Source: Macrotrachela quadricornifera (lineage: Eukaryota > Rotifera > Eurotatoria > Philodinida > Philodinidae). From it: 64,000 bases of DNA. This document shows positions 59,001 to 64,000 of this stretch, in pieces. Under the pieces are notes generated by a model. It saw only the letters and a program-made list of their open reading frames with translations, made no database searches and had not been told where the DNA came from. A program made the translations under genes and the position numbers. Numbering within the stretch: position 1 is the first letter of the stretch; each line of letters starts with the position of its first letter. Where the stretch lies: NCBI GenBank assembly GCA_022393335.1, contig JAJEKB010019049.1, forward strand, positions 68,850 to 132,849, given 5' to 3'.

Positions 59001-62000
59001 GAATATGGTTATTAGTAACAAGAACATGACCGACTCCATCATTTCTAACAATCACTGAACATTTAAAAGGACATATTGGTCGACCAGCACAATGTAAATC
59101 ACAACGTAATAATTGTCGTAACTCATTCATTTTAACACCAAATGTGCAATTTCGTATACATAATCCACAATATAGATTTATTTGTTTAATATATGGTTGA
59201 AGAATATAAAAGTATTCGACATCGACCCTGGAAGATTGCTTAATGTTGCTATTTGATGATTTGACTAAAAATACAAAATAAAATTCAGATATATTCTTCT
59301 AAAATTGTTTGAAAAATAAAATGAAAATGAAGAGAATTTTTACTACTCGAAGATAAATTCTGGTATTAAGCTGCTCAATTAATACAATAAAAGTATTAAT
59401 AAAACAGGTTGTCGACAAAGATCTGAGCATATTACAATAATTAATTTCATATTTGTTGTTAGAATAATATATGGAAAGGAATTAAAGGAATTTTTGAAAT
59501 AAAATCTTTCAAGAATAATTAAAAAATAAATACGTGTATTGTCAAGAACTTCATCGATATTATTTTTTCTCGATATATTTTGTTTTGATAAAAATATCTT
59601 TTTACGAGGCATTGTCGTTTCCTCTAAAGTTAAACCCATTTGCTGAAAGAGTCGAGCTCGACGTTTATTGATTTTTATTTTACGAATTTCCAATAGTTTC
59701 TCACGATCAACAGCTTGAAGTTTAAATTCATATGATGTGGCAAGTTCTGCTGTGAAATCATCGTAAGATATAGAATTGGTTGTAGGTATGTTCGATTGAG
59801 TACCTGGAATAAAAAATATAATTGATATTCAAGACAAAAAGATTTTATGCAATCACTTTATCAGAAATACACAGACTTATCTAATATAGATAGAAAATTT
59901 TATATTATCCTAAATATGTTTGATGGAAGAACAAAGATATAGACGCATCCTGAAAGCATTTCTATTATTTTATTCGATCAACGTAAGAATATAGAAAAAG
60001 TAAAAAATATGGCTTAAACCTTTTCAAACTAAATAAAAAAGTATTCTACTAACCAGTAAATGAAAGATGTTTATATGTGTTTGAACGATTATTTGATAAA
60101 GTATTCGTTGCCACTGATGATGATGATGAATGTTGTCCATAATATATTGAAGATTGACTTGTAATATCATTCATATGACTGTTGTCACCTGTATTAATCA
60201 ATTGTAAGCCTTTGTTAATAATTGACTGTTCATCATTAACTACTTCATGATCATCGTGATCGAATTCAATTTCAATTTGATTTCTGAATAAACACTTGTT
60301 TTGTTGATGAATATTTTCATCTAATGATTGATCTATATAAGAATGACTTGGTGACGTTTCTAAAACAGACAGATAGAAACGTTTTTATAACTGAAACATA
60401 TACTTGCCTCTACAAAATGATACATATTGTTTATTCAATATAACACTTTGTTTTGGTGACGCTCGCATCACGGAATCATCAATACAGGAACTGGTTTTTG
60501 TAGAACAAGATGTCTAAACATAGAATACAAAAGAAAATATTATGTTGATGAAATATCGTACATGTAAACTTACCAAATGTTGATAATTATTTGTTTCTTT
60601 ATTTTCTTCTGGTGTCAATACAGATAATCCTGTATATATAGAAGATGGTAATAATGATGATATTTCATTGATATCGACTTTTACTTCATTAGAGATCTGT
60701 TGTTCACATGGTATTTTTGAGTAAAATAGCATGTACACATCTTTGTTAGTAAGAACTTGATCAATATTCACTTGTGTAATAGAATTGTCGTTTGCTTTAT
60801 ACCACAGATTATCTGGCGATCAAATGTAAGCATACACATGACCATTTTCGGCTTCTTGACCAAGATGAACAACAATTGCATATAATTGATATATATATAC
60901 ATTATTTTCTTTATTTGCTTTCAATGATTCTTGAACATTTTGATCGAAATATGGAGACAAATCGATCAATTCTGGATAACTAATAAACTGTTTAATTTTG
61001 CTAATGGAGTTTGTTTCTCGATCATAGACAAATCTCTTCAAATTAATAGTAATAATAGGTGAAGCTTTAATAAGTTTATATGATTTTGTTGCTGGTACAA
61101 GCTGACGACACAATAAACAATGAAAAGCATTATCATCACATAATACTTCTGTTTTACAAAATTTAGCAAGTAATTGAAGAAGAGTTGTTTGTGAATCGAT
61201 AGACAGAGTCCACATTGATTCCCAAGATTCAGTTGATGTTTTTTTTTGACACTTGCTACATATTATCACAGATTGCAATTGTACGCCAAATATATCTTGA
61301 ATAATAGTTGAGAAAGAATTAATATTTGAAGTCCATTTGATGGGTGACAGACATTCGGTCAGATAATCTAGAAGACAATGAAATAGTTCAGATGGATCTC
61401 CTTGTTCGCCGATAATGAAGTTGGAAGATATTTCATTAATTCGACGAGCTAAAGTATCAGATGTTGCTTGTGATAAGGTTGAAAAACGATTACAATGTTT
61501 GTTTCCATTAGAATACATGTGAATGGCCTTTATAATGAATCTTAATTCACAGACAGAACAAAATCGACGATCAGTTTTTAATTGACCTATCGAAAGAAAA
61601 AAAAGCTATAATATAACATATTTTTTAAATTACATAACTGATCAAAACTTTATCCGTACAATGTGTAATAATTTAGATTTATCTAAGAAGTGTAATATAA
61701 GAGATTTCTCACTGAATTGTAAGCAGGCACATACCGAGCAAAGATGTATTGAATCTAAATTCGTCAATATTTTACTTCCATAAATAAAATATTGTAGAGT
61801 CGGGATTTGATATGGTTACAGATTCAAATTTTAAATTTTTCTTGAAATTTAAAAGATGAAAAGCTTTAAACTTTCCAACTGAAGTAAACCGGAACCTGAT
61901 TGATGCCAATCGAAATGAATTCAGTAATGAATACGTGTACAAACATAACATGAAAATTATATATCAATTTCTATTGATAGACAAAAGTCATGTCATTATT

Positions 62001-63601
62001 TACAGAATAACACTTAGTAACTCATTCTAGAATTTGTCCTTGAAATTTAGTTTCAAATTTTATTGACTTTACAAGTATTTCTTGTACTCTGTTTTTTCAA
62101 ATGTATCACTTTAATATTTGCATCAGCTCTAATAATATATTCTAAATGAGTTATTGTAATATATTTGCTAATATATAATAATCACAGCAAGATTGATATG
62201 AGTGTTCTTTACTCTCACGGTGTTATCTAAGACCGAGTTCTTAAAGATCGTGTACATCACGGAGCCTGGATATTTTATATCTGAAGCCAGTTCTTGCTGA
62301 AAACCCAAGTTTATCTTTATGAAAATATCAGACTTACATTGATCGTCATTAATTTCACAAAGTAACCATTGTGCAAATGGAGCACTATTTGCTAAACATT
62401 GAATGATGGCATTCAAATAACATTTATTTTGTTGGCTCTTTTTCTTTCCACCATTATCAAGACCAAGACCATGCTGACTTAAAACAGTCCAATTCATCAA
62501 GTTTGAAATTGAGGTGAGTGAAGCTCGATGATATGGTCGAGCGGAATGTTTATTTATTGGCGGTTTATCATCGATAATAGTTGTTGCTGGTTGACAACTG
62601 CTATCTGCTTCTGGAACTATATAAAACTTAATTTTTTTGAAAAACTATAATAGTCAACTTACGATGAGATTGTACACTTGCCATAATATTTGTTGATACT
62701 GTTAATGTATTATTTTCACTTTGTGATTGTAATAAAGGTATCGTATCGGATAATGAAGTTGTAGTGACTATGCTGACATTTGATCCTACATCATAGCAAA
62801 AGCAAAATGTTTAAATATATCAAATGATGTTTTCAGTTAGAACTCACTCTTTCTGGATATTTTAATTTTTTGTTTCTGAGAAAACAAGTCTCTATTGGAA
62901 CAAACATTATTATTATTATCGTCAATATTGGTAATATCTTCTAAAGAACAATAAAACATATTGAAAGGTACAAAAATAGGGAAATATTACTTGATTGATT
63001 TCGACAGATTTGTTGTTCAGTAGACAGATAGTTCTCAATAGATTTGAGAGGTGATACAATCGAATTGGTGGCTGTTGTAGTAAGCTAAAATAATGACACA
63101 TGATAAGATTATGATGGCACTGTATATACCTACCATACGATCAATTGATTCGAAATGCTGTTGACGTTCTTTCTGTCGAATCTCTATTAATTTGCTGTTT
63201 ATATCTCGAAGAAAATTATTCACTACTACTTTAATATCTTGCATATTTTCCACCTGACGTATAAGATAAAATGGAACATGATATGCGACAGCAACTAAAG
63301 ATGAATCAATTCCTTTTTTGATTTTCTGGAGACAAGTCTCAAGTGCATGTTCCAATTTTGTTGAATCATCAATGCCAAACCGTTTTTCGATATCAACTGG
63401 ATTTCCATAAATATCCTGTTGAATTAGTTTGAGTGGAATTTTATGCATGTGAGCCACTAGTTCCAAGGAAATACCATTGCCAAATTCATCCCAGGCATCA
63501 CATACAGCTGCCGCCCGATTCTGTATACGTTGAAATAAAGGTGGTAATAATGGATTATGTTTGTTTCCATTTAATGTTCGAATATTGATTCGATGTGGCA
63601 T
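56067..63601 (-). CDS. USP deubiquitinase fused to MULE/NOF-like transposase domain
   Basis: Thirteen exons: 63134-63601, 62991-63084, 62848-62940, 62663-62785, 62338-62616, 60574-61586, 60408-60513, 60054-60359, 59534-59803, 58405-59264, 57576-57779, 57143-57526 and 56067-56156. All phases close, giving 1,429 codons before the stop. Residues about 315-660 are a USP domain: QNKCYLNAIIQCLA (Cys box), DPSELFHCLL, CSKCQKKT and CLLCRQLV (finger Cys pairs), ITINLKRFVYDRE, YQLYAIVVHLG plus GHVYAYI (His box), NLWYKAND and VYMLFYSK. A polar linker and a Cys-rich stretch lead to a DDE/RNase H-like core with IISWDATGSV (first Asp), PITFMISDAHS, NIVLSDRALVF (second Asp) and IHACLAHVL (CxxH), as in NOF-like MULE transposases. 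One in-frame TGA (60820-60822, codon 608) follows GHVYAYI directly. It removes the third USP catalytic residue and the transposase part unless read through. Intron 7 is GC-AG. Confidence 0.7.
56513..57130. mobile_element. foldback element in the last intron of the USP-MULE gene
   Basis: The outer arm 56513-56720 (ACAATGAAAGTGTTTGTAC...) is the imperfect reverse complement of about 56950-57130 (...ACAAACACTTCCATTGT). Further inverted pairs lie inside, around 56690-56780 (CAAAACATAGTG.../...CTATGTTTTG) and 56850-56960. The 986-bp intron 56157-57142 is made mostly of this element. No coding content. Confidence 0.8.
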
Positions 63602-64000
63602 AATACTTTGTGAAAATCTATCTAAAAGTAAAAGAAGCGAAAAAATTAATGAAGCTAAGTTATTATAAATTAACATGAACTAAATGTTGTATCAGATAAA
63701 TCGAAATTCCAATCTATACAGTATCTAATTTTATCAGCTGTTGAAATAAATTAGACTCATTAAAAGATATATTTAGTTTTATTGAACAAAATGAAGATCT
63801 ATTGAAGAAAAATTTTTATTTTATGAAAATAAAAATAAATAAATTTATTTACAGAGAATAAAGTTAAAATAAAAAAAAACAAAATATTTGATCGACATGG
63901 TGGTTTTATTTGAGCTCTTCTCGTTAGAGAATGGTCAATTTCTCAAGAAAAAATAATATTTAAAAATATTTGACTATATATTTTCTGGATGAACATTTTG
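63602..64000. other. region upstream of the USP-MULE gene
   Basis: An acceptor-like TTCTTTTACTTTTAG lies 25 bases before the chosen start Met, so a further 5' exon (untranslated or coding) probably exists upstream. Nothing else is recognisable before the window ends. Confidence 0.4.

Noticed and set aside
60820..60822. TGA as selenocysteine
   Set aside because: The family has no Cys at this position and no SECIS-like structure was sought or seen; a CGA to TGA change is simpler.

Overview
The window is 64 kb of AT-rich animal DNA. Several things point to a bdelloid rotifer (Rotaria/Adineta type): very short GT-AG introns of about 45-60 bp, strong A/T bias at third codon positions, an ADP-ribosyltransferase plus TPR protein, a lone F-box protein, a multi-exon CPA2 antiporter that looks acquired from another kingdom, and many small degenerate DNA transposons. 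No prokaryotic operon, CRISPR array, rRNA or convincing tRNA was seen. The species assignment is inference. Exon models were built by hand from splice sites and reading-frame phase; a phase that closes across every junction is the main evidence.

Layout. 0.1-8.0 kb is transposon debris: a hAT-like non-autonomous element, foldback elements and a broken FLYWCH/MULE transposase. 8.4-26.8 kb is a gene-rich block, all on the minus strand: an ARL13B-like ciliary GTPase with a long Asp/Ser-rich tail, a MORN2-like protein, the GPI-remodelling phosphoesterase MPPE1/PGAP5, a PaaI-type thioesterase, an ART-TPR protein, SAP18, and a KHA1/CHX-like cation/proton antiporter. Mobile-element remnants lie between and within these genes. 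29.5 kb (plus strand) encodes a FLRFamide neuropeptide precursor in two exons. 31-47 kb is mostly relics (piggyBac, mariner, hAT MITE, a GPCR fragment, foldbacks) around a ZZ-type zinc finger gene, an F-box gene and a small unrecognised four-exon gene.

48.2-50.6 kb holds an intronless gene related to DUF4338, the family that includes the anti-phage protein DruA, followed by a histidine phosphatase. 51.1-63.6 kb (minus strand) holds two large multi-exon genes. The distal one joins a ubiquitin-specific protease domain to a MULE/NOF-like transposase domain across 13 exons whose phases all fit, but it carries one in-frame TGA exactly after the USP His box. The proximal one has two degenerate USP-like halves, one in-frame TAA and an apparent frameshift.

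The most notable items are the USP-transposase fusion and the DUF4338/DruA-like gene in an animal genome. Next are the FLRFamide precursor, the probable foreign antiporter, and several new-looking foldback/MITE families, some shared between loci in the window.
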